DNA of 64,000 bases, taken from assembly GCA_903926385.1 (NCBI GenBank), contig CAIYIS010000059.1, positions 186,001-250,000 on the forward strand, given 5' to 3'. Origin of the DNA: an uncultured Bacteroidota bacterium (lineage in GTDB: Bacteria > Bacteroidota > Bacteroidia > 2-12-FULL-35-15). Below, piece by piece: positions 46,424-55,396 of this stretch (its first letter is position 1; every line of letters begins with the position of its first letter). The notes beneath the pieces are model-generated. The model searched no databases. It was given only the letters and a program-made list of their open reading frames with translations, and was not told where the DNA came from. Made by a program: the position numbers and the translations under genes.

Positions 46424-47977
46424 ATGGAAAGAATTCAAATTTTGTGGGCGGACGATGAGATAGATTTATTGAAACCGCATTTATTATTTTTGCAGGACAA
46501 GGGTTACGACCTGTGTACGGCCACCAGCGGAGACGAAGCCCTCGAGCAAATTGATAAGCGCGATTTTGATGTGGTGCTGCTGGACGAAAACATGCCGGGC
46601 CTTTCGGGATTGGAAACGCTGAACAGGCTCAAAGCAAAGCGACCCAACCTGCCGGTGATTATGATTACCAAAAGCGAAGAAGAGTATTTGATGGAAGATG
46701 CCATTGGTTCTAAAATTTCGGATTACCTTATAAAGCCCGTTAATCCTAATCAAATATTACTTTCGCTAAAGAAAACATTAGACAACAAACGACTGATAAG
46801 CGAAAAAACTACTTCTAATTATCAACAGGAATTTCGTCAGATAGGAATGACCATGGGCGACAGACTGAACTGGGCCGAATGGTCGGAGGTGTACAAAAAA
46901 CTTGTTTACTGGGAGCTGGAGCTCGACAAGAGCAAGGACGAAAGCATGATGGAAATTCTGAAAGACCAAAAAGCAGAAGCCAATAAATTATTTTCGAAGT
47001 TTATTGAAAACAATTATCTGGGCTGGCTCAATGGCAAAGGCATGAATCCTCCTTTGTTTTCTCATACTTTATTCAGAGCAAAGGTAGCGCCATGGCTGGA
47101 TACACAAGATACTACTTTTATTATTCTGATTGACAACCTGCGTTACGACCAATGGAAAATGATTCAGCCTATAGTGGCAGAATATTTTAAAATAGAAAAC
47201 GAAGAAGTGTACAGCAGCATTTTGCCAAGTGTTACACAATACGCTCGTAATGCCTTTTTCGCGGGGTTGATGCCTTCTGAAATAGAAAAAAAATATCCGA
47301 ATTACTGGGTGAATGAAGAAGAGGATGAAAGTAAAAATAATTTTGAAGAACCGCTGCTTGCCGAGCAACTCAAGCGTTTGGGCAAGGATGTAAAAATGAG
47401 TTATAACAAAATAACTCAAAACGCGCAAGGCAAAAAGCTGGCCGATAATATTGCCAATTTGATGCAAAATAAACTAAATGTGATTGTCTATAATTTTGTG
47501 GATATGCTGTCGCATGCACGTACGGAGATGGAAGTAATTCGCGAATTGGCCAATGACGAAAAGGCTTACAGAAGCATTACTTTATCCTGGTTCGAAAACT
47601 CTCCATTGCTCGATATTCTGAAACAAGTGGCAGCACGCAAGTGCAAGGTTATCATCACCACCGACCATGGAACCATTAAAGTTACCGAGCCTTCCAAAAT
47701 AGTTGGCGATAAAAACCTGACCACAAATTTGCGTTACAAATTCGGGCGAGGCATGAATTATCAGGGCAAAGATGTTTTCGAAATTAAAAATCCTGCCGAA
47801 GGGTTTTTGCCAAAAGGTAATCTGAGTTCGTCTTATGTGTTTGTGAAAGGAGACAAGTTTTTTGCCTATCCAAACAACTTTAATTATTACGCAAGTTATT
47901 ACCGCAACACATTTCAGCATGGAGGTTTGTCTATGGAAGAAATGATAATTCCGGTAATCACCATGAGTTCTAAATAA
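46424..47977 (+). CDS. porX: Type IX secretion response regulator PorX (receiver-PglZ)
   Basis: 517 aa. A CheY-like receiver (residues 1-120, acidic pocket D10/D11, phospho-acceptor D54, conserved K104 in YLIKP) is followed by a helical linker and a PglZ domain of the alkaline-phosphatase superfamily (about 225-517). There the metal-site residues include D237 (LIDNLRYD), T271 (PSVTQYARN) and DHGT. This is the architecture of PorX, which with the kinase PorY controls type IX secretion genes; its PglZ domain is reported to hydrolyse oligonucleotides. porY is not adjacent. A 7-of-8 -7 element (TACTTTTA) lies at 46393. Confidence 0.94.
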   Translation: MERIQILWADDEIDLLKPHLLFLQDKGYDLCTATSGDEALEQIDKRDFDVVLLDENMPGLSGLETLNRLKAKRPNLPVIMITKSEEEYLMEDAIGSKISDYLIKPVNPNQILLSLKKTLDNKRLISEKTTSNYQQEFRQIGMTMGDRLNWAEWSEVYKKLVYWELELDKSKDESMMEILKDQKAEANKLFSKFIENNYLGWLNGKGMNPPLFSHTLFRAKVAPWLDTQDTTFIILIDNLRYDQWKMIQPIVAEYFKIENEEVYSSILPSVTQYARNAFFAGLMPSEIEKKYPNYWVNEEEDESKNNFEEPLLAEQLKRLGKDVKMSYNKITQNAQGKKLADNIANLMQNKLNVIVYNFVDMLSHARTEMEVIRELANDEKAYRSITLSWFENSPLLDILKQVAARKCKVIITTDHGTIKVTEPSKIVGDKNLTTNLRYKFGRGMNYQGKDVFEIKNPAEGFLPKGNLSSSYVFVKGDKFFAYPNNFNYYASYYRNTFQHGGLSMEEMIIPVITMSSK

Positions 47978-48058
47978 ACGCCCTGCTCTTCATTCACCCG
48001 AAGGGGAAAGGAAAAGAAGGCGAATAAAACACATCACTAATAAAAAAGAAAACTGTTC

Positions 48059-48098
48059 TTGCTTCCCTCTCTTTCATAACAAAAGAGAGGGCAAGCAA
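48059..48098 (+). other. Long stem-loop in the tsaE leader
   Basis: TTGCTTCCCTCTCTTT (48059-48074) pairs with AAAGAGAGGGCAAGCAA (48082-48098) apart from one bulged base, with a 7-base loop. There is no T-run, so it is not a standard terminator. It lies between porX and tsaE and may affect transcript processing or stability. Confidence 0.4.
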
Positions 48099-48112
48099 AC
48101 TTAACATAAACC

Positions 48113-48529
48113 ATGCAACACAGCATTAACATTACTACACTGGCCGACTTGCCCGCAGCTGCACAAGAATTAGTACGGCTGTTTCCCGATAAAAAAATAT
48201 TTGCATTTTACGGAGAGATGGGAGCCGGCAAAACCACTTTTATTACTGCCCTCTGCAAACACATGGGTGTGGCGGATTCTATCAGTTCGCCTACATTTTC
48301 GATAGTAAATGAATACGAAAGCGAGCAGGGCGATACCATTTATCATTTTGATTTTTATCGTATCAAAACCTTGAGCGAAGCCTACGACCTGGGTTACGAA
48401 GATTATTTTTACTCACAAGCATTTTGCTTTATCGAATGGCCCGAGAAGATAGAAGAACTTTTGCCGGAAGATTGTGTAAAAGTAACATTCAGCAAAGACG
48501 GGGATAAGCGGACGTTAACGGCAGAATAA
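48113..48529 (+). CDS. tsaE: tRNA threonylcarbamoyladenosine biosynthesis ATPase TsaE
   Basis: 138 aa. It works with TsaB and TsaD to form t6A37 on ANN-decoding tRNAs. The P-loop GEMGAGKTT is at residues 34-42, followed by SSPTFSIVNEYE and HFDFYRI, then FCFIEWPEKIEELLP, all family hallmarks. Normal length. Preceded by the stem-loop at 48059 and followed by a terminator. Confidence 0.94.
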   Translation: MQHSINITTLADLPAAAQELVRLFPDKKIFAFYGEMGAGKTTFITALCKHMGVADSISSPTFSIVNEYESEQGDTIYHFDFYRIKTLSEAYDLGYEDYFYSQAFCFIEWPEKIEELLPEDCVKVTFSKDGDKRTLTAE

Positions 48530-48550
48530 ATTTCATTACATTGTGTAAAC

Positions 48551-48585
48551 AAAAAAAGCTTCGCAGCAATGCGAAGCTTTTTTTT
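48551..48585. terminator. Bidirectional terminator after tsaE
   Basis: AAAGCTTCGCA pairs with TGCGAAGCTTT around GCAA, with runs of A before and T after, so it works for both tsaE (+) and the converging gene at 48613 (-). Confidence 0.9.
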
Positions 48586-48612
48586 GTCTTGTTTTTAAAA
48601 TTCTATTCTTGC

Positions 48613-49545
48613 TTAAACAGGCACCAACATTACGGTTACGCTGTACAACACTTGTCCGGGCACAAAATTAACCACCGTAGTGTTTTGCACAAATCCGGGT
48701 TTATTAGTAATCAACGTTACCAAATCTGCAACTGTTGTTTTAAATTGTAACATACCTGCTGAGTTGGCCACACGAGTAGTGTCGCTTTCTGCCAAATTGG
48801 TAGAAGCCCCGTCAACAGGCGCAGTGGTGCCATCTTTTAGTATTTCAACATTAATGGTTACTTCCACATCGCTTATGTAAACTATACCCCACGGGCGGCA
48901 TTTGTCGCGTTTCGTTTCGGCCGGAAGCTCGTTGTAGAAGGTTTCTGTTTCGTCCCATATTTTTAAAATCACCGCATCGGCATCTTCTCTTAAATTAGTT
49001 CTCACCAGTAGTTTTGCTTTATAATCAGCCGTTTTCACTTCCTGGTCTATGTTTGCCGTATTAAAATTTCCAAAAGCTGTGCCCACTTCGGCAGCAGTAG
49101 GATTGGACATAGCTGCCCCTCCGGCAGCCACTCTCAGCGCATCTCCGTCAATAATTCTATTGCCCCACAAAGTAATATCTGCCTCCGAAACAATAGCAGG
49201 CAATGCATCGTTGGCCACATCGAGATAAAAGAAAGTTCGCTGTTCGGCTGTGTACACACCCCGTTCAACTCCCATATTAAAAACCATGATAAAATGACGA
49301 ATAAACATAGCTGCTGTTTCTTTAGTGCTTTCAACCAAAGCAGTGGCAGTGGTTTTGGCAAATTCGGCAATCTGAATATTGTCGTTTGCTCCTTTCCAAG
49401 CCAAGTACATGGCCAGCAACCTCACTTTGGTGGCGTTGGTAACTGTTATTTCGGCAGGTATCACCGTGCCCAATTCTTGTTTTGCTTTGTTTATTGCTAC
49501 AGTACGTTCTTCGTCTGCTCTTGGCAATCTTCTCGAAATTCCCAT
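48613..49545 (-). CDS. Unrecognised protein with helical N-terminal half and C-terminal beta domain
   Basis: 310 aa, no signal peptide. The N-terminal half (residues about 1-150) is rich in Ala and Thr and predicted helical. The C-terminal ~85 residues (from DVEVTINVEIL) look like a carboxypeptidase-regulatory-type beta-sandwich (DGTTAPVDGAS, then NKPGFVQNTTVVNFVPG). I have the impression that similar proteins beginning with a Gly/Ser-x-RLPRAD motif occur in other Bacteroidota, but I cannot name a family. Convergent with tsaE; array 3 lies upstream. Confidence 0.7.
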   Translation of the reverse strand: MGISRRLPRADEERTVAINKAKQELGTVIPAEITVTNATKVRLLAMYLAWKGANDNIQIAEFAKTTATALVESTKETAAMFIRHFIMVFNMGVERGVYTAEQRTFFYLDVANDALPAIVSEADITLWGNRIIDGDALRVAAGGAAMSNPTAAEVGTAFGNFNTANIDQEVKTADYKAKLLVRTNLREDADAVILKIWDETETFYNELPAETKRDKCRPWGIVYISDVEVTINVEILKDGTTAPVDGASTNLAESDTTRVANSAGMLQFKTTVADLVTLITNKPGFVQNTTVVNFVPGQVLYSVTVMLVPV

Positions 49546-50252
49546 TTTGATTTTGTTTTAGTGATTACTTGTTTTTTTACTTATAGTTTTAATTTAAATT
49601 ATTTGTTTACTTGAATTTTTATTCCTGCTTTTTTTCGTTTTTCTCTCTCTTATATTTCTTCCAATTCTATTTTTTATGACAAATGATGAATTGTTTTTTC
49701 TCCCCGTTTCTATCTTTTTCTGTCAATGAAGATTCAACTTCCGTCATTTTGTCAAAATTTATCTAATTTGCTGGTTACTAACATTGCCATTCGACCTATT
49801 TTTTTTCAGTCGTCAATCGGCAGACCTGCCAACACAACTATTTTTTTTCAGTCGCCAATCGGCAGAACTGACAACCCACCTATTTTTTTCCAGCCTTAAC
49901 TTGACAGACCTGTCAACCTACCTATTTTTTTTCAGAGGTAACCTGACAGACCTGTCAACCCACCTATTTTTTTTCAGAGGCAACTTGACAGACCTGTCAA
50001 CCCACCTATTTTTTTTCAGAGGTAACCTGACAGACCTGTCAACCTACCTATTTTTTTTCAGAGGTAACCTGACAGAACTGTCAACCCTCGACTGAAAAAA
50101 AATACATTACTTGTTCCTGCTGTCGAAAACTAAATTGACAGAAAAATAAAAGGCACTTATTGCTGTATCTATATTTTATTTATTCAAAGAGCTGTCGAAA
50201 CAAACTTCAACAGAAGTATTATTTCGGCAACAAAGGTAGGGAGCTGAAGTAC
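49546..50252. other. Intergenic region holding array 3
   Basis: 707 bases without a convincing gene. The central 310 bases are the 42-bp array. An open frame of 103 codons on the plus strand (49784-50095) is simply the array read in a frame that its period keeps open. The outer parts are A+T-rich, with no terminator or clear promoter. Confidence 0.65.
49796..50104. repeat. Array 3: seven 42-bp units with T-tract and internal dyad
   Basis: Units start at 49796, 49838, 49880, 49922, 49964, 50006 and 50048, exactly 42 bases apart. Each has CTA, a tract of seven or eight T, CAG, a variable stretch and a dyad: TGACAG-AC-CTGTCA in units 3-6 (one base pair longer in units 3 and 5) and GACAG-AA-CTGTC in unit 7. 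Unit 1 has GGCAG-AC-CTGCC, in which both arms changed together. Unit 2 has one mismatch. The array closes with CGACTGAAAAAAAATA (50089-50104), the exact inverse of TATTTTTTTTCAGTCG in unit 1 (49797-49812). Confidence 0.94.
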
Positions 50253-50660
50253 TCACAAAAGGAGGTTGGGGGTCGTATGTTGAAAACTTGCCTTTGTTTC
50301 GAATATAAAAACAGGGTCGATGAGGTTAAACTGATGGTCGAAATAATCGAGTGCTTTTGCCATTTGATATAAGGTAAAGTGATGGCTGTTTTCCTTTATG
50401 TTTTTAACTATTTTGGCCTGTTCGGCATTGAGGTGAAGAAAGGAAGAAACAAGGTGGAGTTTTTCTTTAAAATTTCGCTTAATAAAGTTTGGAAGTAAAT
50501 CATCGCAAAAAATATTATTCAAACCTCTCATGGTATTACATTGCAAAATAATTTTAGTCCATTTGTCTTCCGATTTAAACATGTTGATAATCGCATTTTC
50601 AGCGCCTGTAGCTTGATTCAGACCTGTTATTAAGTCTTTTATTCCATTTACACTTCTCAT
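50253..50660 (-). CDS. Unrecognised small protein
   Basis: 135 aa, predicted mostly helical, with no signal peptide, membrane segment or known motif. Amino-acid composition is ordinary (charged and hydrophobic residues mixed), which favours a real gene. There is no partner gene: array 3 is downstream and a divergent gene upstream. I cannot suggest a function. Confidence 0.45.
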   Translation of the reverse strand: MRSVNGIKDLITGLNQATGAENAIINMFKSEDKWTKIILQCNTMRGLNNIFCDDLLPNFIKRNFKEKLHLVSSFLHLNAEQAKIVKNIKENSHHFTLYQMAKALDYFDHQFNLIDPVFIFETKASFQHTTPNLLL

Positions 50661-50896
50661 GATAATTGAATTATTTGGTTAATAAAGGGGGTATGTGTTC
50701 GAATTGTTAATAACTCAAATCGGTGAAAATGGTAGTATTTCTTACTCTTTTGCGACATTTAGTCTAAAATTACAGCCCACAAAACGATAAAAAAACAATG
50801 GAGGAAACTTGCATTATTTTTTATCTCAAATCATATAACAAAGATATACAATTATTTTCTATATCTTTACAACTCCAAACAACTATTTTTTTAATC

Positions 50897-53287
50897 ATGA
50901 AACTAAAATTATTCCTCATCTCGGTGCTCGCCATCATAGGCTGGAGCGCAAATGCCCAATGTGTGGCTACGTTTTCATATCCCAGCAGTACATACTGCAA
51001 CTCATTACCCAACCCTGCGCCAGTTTTCAGCGGAGGCGGTGTGGCCGGAACATTTACAGCTACTCCTGCGGGGCTATCGATAAATGCCTCAACCGGTGTA
51101 ATAAGTTTGGCTGTGAGTGCTGCCGGTACATATACTGTTACCAATACAGTAGCCACTAATGGCGGATGTAGCGCTACAGCAACTGTTTCAATTTATGCTT
51201 CGCCTGATATATCAACTGCCGGACCTAGCCAAACAGTTTGCGGAACTACCGCTACACTAGCTGCTAACATACCTGCAACAGGAACAGGAATATGGACATT
51301 ATTAAGTGGTAGTGGAAACATTTCGAACCCAGCTTCTGCAACATCAGGAATTACGGGATTAGGAGTGGGAGCAAATGTTTTTCAATGGACGATAAGTAAT
51401 CCGCCTTGTGCGGCTTCCTCAAGTATGGTAGTTATAACAGTTGGTCCGGCAACGACAGTTGCAAATGCAGGGCCTAATCAAGCGTTTTGCGGAACAACCG
51501 CTACAATGGCAGGTAATACGCCTATTGTAGGAACAGGAGTATGGTCATTAGTAAGTGGTAGTGGAACCATTACAACTCCTACATCACCAACATCAGGAGT
51601 TACAGGATTAACACCGGGTGCCAACGTTTTTCAATGGACCATTAGTAATCCTCCTTGCGCATCTTCTACTTCACAAGTAACCCTAACCGCCATGGCAGCA
51701 ACTACAGTGTCGAATGCCGGCCCAATGCAAGCCATTTGTGGAAATACTTGCACCATGGCTGCCAACGCAGCAAGTGTAGGAATCGGACAGTGGACATTAA
51801 TAAGCGGTTCGGGACTTATAGCTAATACCAACTCGCCAACAACTACCATTACCGGATTAGGAGTTGGAGCAAATGTATTTCAATGGACCATTACAAACCC
51901 GCCTTGCATGGCTTCTTCCAGTCAAGTAGTTATCACAGTCGACCAAACACCGTCCGTTACAAATGCCATTTTAACTCAATCTTTATGTGGAAATGGTATG
52001 GCAATCTTTGTCCCAACATCAAATGTAGGAAATACGGATTTTTCTGACTCTGCATCTGCTTCCTCAACCACTGTTACAGGATATTCTCCATTTTGGACCG
52101 GACAAATAGTTGACATGATTTATAACAATGGTAATACCACAGAAACGGTAACCTACATAATAACACCTGTGGGTCCTCCACCAACTTATTGCGTAGGCAC
52201 TCCTGTTAATTTTGTTGTTACTATAAACCCTGCTCCTACTGCCGCTTATGCCGGAGCAGATCAAATAGTGTGCGGACCTAACACCACTTTGTCGGGAAAT
52301 GCACCAACATCGGGCACCGGTTTGTGGACACTGTTAAGCGGTTCGGGAACCATTACTACTCCAACTTCGCCAACAACAACTGTTACCGGGCTAGGCACCG
52401 GAAATAATGTATTTCAATGGACCATCAGCAGCATGAGTTGCGGAAGCTCGTCCAGTCAGGTTACGGTATCGCCAACACCTGTAGGTTTGCCTATTTGCGA
52501 GGTTACGGTCGATTCGCTTTCTACACATAATATAGTGGTTTGGGAAAAAACAGGATTAGCCATCCCTCCTCTCTACTTTAAAATTTACAGAGAAGATATA
52601 ACCAATGTTTATACTTTTTTAAATTCAGTAATGTTCGATTCCCTGAGTGTTTATAATGATTACGGAGTTAATCCGAATGTAACCGGCAAGCGTTACAAAA
52701 TATCGTTGGTGGACACCTGCTATAATGAAAGTGCGCTAAGCCCATACCACAACACCATGTGGCTAAATTATGCCGGCAACGGAATATTAAGCTGGACACC
52801 TTATTCGATAGAAGGACTAAGTAATCCGGTAACTCAATATCAAATATACAGAGACGATTTAGGAAACGGAGTATGGGCTGTGATAGGCACTACTGCAGGA
52901 ACTCAGCTGGGTTACACCGACATTAATTTCGCTTCGTACCCCGCTGCCAATTATAAAGTAAAGGTGTTGTGGTCGCTTACATGCACTCCTACTCGCTCTG
53001 CTTTGAGTTCGCCTTGGTCTAATGCAACTCAGCATGGAGTGGGCATAAACGAAGCAACTGCTGTAAACTCTATTATTATTTCACCGAATCCATTTACTTC
53101 TCAAACCATCATTTCTTTTGACAGAGAAAAGAGAAACGAAACACTTGTAATCAGAAATGTGTTGGGTAATGTGGTAAGAACTTACATTGTAAATGGTCGT
53201 GAACTTGCCATAGAAAGAGGAGAACTGGCAAGCGGCATTTATTTTATTACTACCGGAAATGTAAACCGAAAGATAGTGATAGAATAA
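50897..53287 (+). CDS. Secreted repeat protein with type IX secretion C-terminal sorting domain
   Basis: 796 aa from ATG 50897, which opens a clear signal peptide (MKLKLFLISVLAIIGWSANA). A longer frame from 50798 has no signal and is rejected. Four ~83-residue PKD/Ig-like repeats follow, at about 109-191, 192-274, 275-357 and 453-535. Each has a cysteine pair, W-T-L-x-SGSG and the block GANVFQWTISNPPC; a divergent stretch separates the third and fourth. Fibronectin-like segments come next. The last ~75 residues (ISPNPF, then LASGIYFI and a basic end) are a type IX sorting domain, so it should be secreted and attached at the cell surface. Possibly an adhesin. Confidence 0.88.
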   Translation: MKLKLFLISVLAIIGWSANAQCVATFSYPSSTYCNSLPNPAPVFSGGGVAGTFTATPAGLSINASTGVISLAVSAAGTYTVTNTVATNGGCSATATVSIYASPDISTAGPSQTVCGTTATLAANIPATGTGIWTLLSGSGNISNPASATSGITGLGVGANVFQWTISNPPCAASSSMVVITVGPATTVANAGPNQAFCGTTATMAGNTPIVGTGVWSLVSGSGTITTPTSPTSGVTGLTPGANVFQWTISNPPCASSTSQVTLTAMAATTVSNAGPMQAICGNTCTMAANAASVGIGQWTLISGSGLIANTNSPTTTITGLGVGANVFQWTITNPPCMASSSQVVITVDQTPSVTNAILTQSLCGNGMAIFVPTSNVGNTDFSDSASASSTTVTGYSPFWTGQIVDMIYNNGNTTETVTYIITPVGPPPTYCVGTPVNFVVTINPAPTAAYAGADQIVCGPNTTLSGNAPTSGTGLWTLLSGSGTITTPTSPTTTVTGLGTGNNVFQWTISSMSCGSSSSQVTVSPTPVGLPICEVTVDSLSTHNIVVWEKTGLAIPPLYFKIYREDITNVYTFLNSVMFDSLSVYNDYGVNPNVTGKRYKISLVDTCYNESALSPYHNTMWLNYAGNGILSWTPYSIEGLSNPVTQYQIYRDDLGNGVWAVIGTTAGTQLGYTDINFASYPAANYKVKVLWSLTCTPTRSALSSPWSNATQHGVGINEATAVNSIIISPNPFTSQTIISFDREKRNETLVIRNVLGNVVRTYIVNGRELAIERGELASGIYFITTGNVNRKIVIE

Positions 53288-53309
53288 GCGAGAGAAAGGA
53301 TATCTGAAT

Positions 53310-55343
53310 TTAATTCGGCTCCCATTCTATGTTTCCGCCTTTGCCAAAGAATCTCAGGGCAAGCTCGGCTCCTGTGCCTTTAGCATCTTTAAACACCATT
53401 TGCTGACGGTTGACAATTATTTTTCCGGAAGGACTGATGACATGAATACGTGCTTCGTATAGTTTTCCCTTCTTGGAAAACTGAACTTGCACTTCTGTTG
53501 CATCGGCAGCCGCTGCATCTGCCCACTGAATGTGGCATCTGCGAATATCATCCATCACTTTAGTGGTTACTTCATCTGTCACACCTTCGGTGGAAAGATG
53601 CATCTTTAGCGGAACATCACTGAAAGGAAGCAACTGCGGATACTGGTCGAAAAACAGATTGGTTGTGATGATTTGTCGGGAAGTGTTGTCCTGCTTACCG
53701 TAACTATTTGCCAGCACTTCGTAAAGGCGGGCAAGAAAAAGTTTTTCGGTGGCCGTGTCCACTATATTAGGATTGGAGTCATCACCCGAATTAGAGCCTA
53801 TTGATTGACCTAAGAGTTTTTCGCCTGCCTTTGTGGCTTCAGCATAATCACCATTCTCGAAACTGAGCTTGGTGCAAAACAATTTGAAATAGCGTTGTAT
53901 CTTCAGGCGTTTGTCTTTTTGCTGATAATCGTTGTATTTATTTTGAAAATAAGAGTTGCTGAAATCTTTGAGCAAACACATCGACTCATCAAAGGAAACG
54001 GTAGACTCGTTGCAGAACAAATCGTACACAATGCGTTTACGCTCGGGGTTATTGGCCATCTGATTTACCACCACATAAGCATTAAGATACTTTTCGATTT
54101 TAAGTGCCACAAAATTATACAGGTCTTTTAAGTTATACCACCAGCCTCGATTGACGAATTTTAGCTGTGCCGTTTTTTTATCAATGAGCTGCACTTTGAG
54201 CAGATTAATGGTAAACTCATATTGAGATTGAGTAAGTGTGGTACCGATGTGAAGCTCTTTAAAATTGGCTGCTTTGGTAAGATAAAACTCACAACTGTCG
54301 AGTTGCCCATCGTACAGATAGCTTCGGGCAAGGGCAATGGAATACCAACCAAAACCAGGAGTGGAGCCACTTTGAGTAATTTGTTTGTTTTCCATTTGAA
54401 TGGCTGCTTTGGGATTTCCTTTCAGCACTAATAAAGTGGGTACATAATAAAACTTCTCGTCAAGGCCATGTTCACGGAATATTTGTCTTTTGTCAAAGTA
54501 CTGAATTGCCAAATCGAAATTACCAATCTCAGTTTGAAGCTCAGCGTAGTTGCCCCAGGATATGCGTCCGCCTGCTTCCAGCTGTTTGTAATAATATTCT
54601 GCACTATCGTAACTTTGTTTGTATGCATGAAGTATCGCAAGGTTATGATCAATCATCATCCGATCGTCATCGCTCTGATGAGGGCCAAACCAATAATCGT
54701 TTACCCCCTGATTCTTTTGTATGCGCTCAAAACCTTTGTAACACCAGCGAAATGCCATCTTCTCGTTTTCTTCAATAGAGTTTTTCAGAAAATCAAATTT
54801 ATCGGATGTAAAGAAACGATTGCGGTGATAGAGCCAAGCGCGTTCTGTACACGTCCCAAAAAAATCTTTCTGTAAGTTATAACTGTCTATGATATCGAGC
54901 AAGGCCATAGATGAATCGGGCATTTCAATATTGTTATAACAAAGTTGGAGGGCGCTTTCTATCTCATACAAATCGCCCAATCTACTTTGATTATCCATAT
55001 AGTTTTGAGGTGTTGCAAACAAACGCTTGAAAGCTTTTCCATAATCTTTGGTAATTAAATTGAAAGCTTTTCGCAATGGTCGTATGGCATTTTTGTAACC
55101 TAGATAATCGGAACTACGGTCGTACTTATAAATACCTTCATACATCCACCCCACATAATAAGTGCTATCAAGTCGAATAAACTCACGACCGCGAGGCAGA
55201 GCATCTTTATCTACCGGAGATACACCGATACGTTTGGCATCGATTTCGTAACGAGCAGCAGCATTCTTTTGCGCTGAAACATCACTGAAATCGATAACAA
55301 AACAAACAGAAAGAAGTATAAATAGTATTTTATTCATCATCAT
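53310..55343 (-). CDS. Exported TPR-like protein of unknown function
   Basis: 677 aa. A signal peptide (ILFILLSVCFVIDFSDVSAQ) is followed by a long helical region with TPR-like pairs (for example HAYKQSYDSAEYYYKQLEAGG and EIGNFDLAIQYFDKRQ). The last ~90 residues are beta-rich. Probably periplasmic. It lies 53 bases after moxR on the same strand and seems to be the third gene of the transglutaminase-MoxR operon. Starts at 55343, 55340 and 55337 (MMM) are equivalent. Confidence 0.7.
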   Translation of the reverse strand: MMMNKILFILLSVCFVIDFSDVSAQKNAAARYEIDAKRIGVSPVDKDALPRGREFIRLDSTYYVGWMYEGIYKYDRSSDYLGYKNAIRPLRKAFNLITKDYGKAFKRLFATPQNYMDNQSRLGDLYEIESALQLCYNNIEMPDSSMALLDIIDSYNLQKDFFGTCTERAWLYHRNRFFTSDKFDFLKNSIEENEKMAFRWCYKGFERIQKNQGVNDYWFGPHQSDDDRMMIDHNLAILHAYKQSYDSAEYYYKQLEAGGRISWGNYAELQTEIGNFDLAIQYFDKRQIFREHGLDEKFYYVPTLLVLKGNPKAAIQMENKQITQSGSTPGFGWYSIALARSYLYDGQLDSCEFYLTKAANFKELHIGTTLTQSQYEFTINLLKVQLIDKKTAQLKFVNRGWWYNLKDLYNFVALKIEKYLNAYVVVNQMANNPERKRIVYDLFCNESTVSFDESMCLLKDFSNSYFQNKYNDYQQKDKRLKIQRYFKLFCTKLSFENGDYAEATKAGEKLLGQSIGSNSGDDSNPNIVDTATEKLFLARLYEVLANSYGKQDNTSRQIITTNLFFDQYPQLLPFSDVPLKMHLSTEGVTDEVTTKVMDDIRRCHIQWADAAAADATEVQVQFSKKGKLYEARIHVISPSGKIIVNRQQMVFKDAKGTGAELALRFFGKGGNIEWEPN

Positions 55344-55396
55344 ATTTCTCCCTCCTCCCCTATCTCAAATGGAAAGGGTATAGAGAGAGGGTTTAA

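Noticed and set aside
46484-46969. Antisense open frames inside porX and inside the large kinase gene
   Set aside because: They are shadows of strongly coding genes with complete domain motifs on the other strand.
49784-50095. 103-codon frame reading FFFRGNLTDLST-type repeats
   Set aside because: It is array 3 read in frame (42 bp is 14 codons). The T-tract gives improbable Phe runs, and there is no start context or signal peptide.
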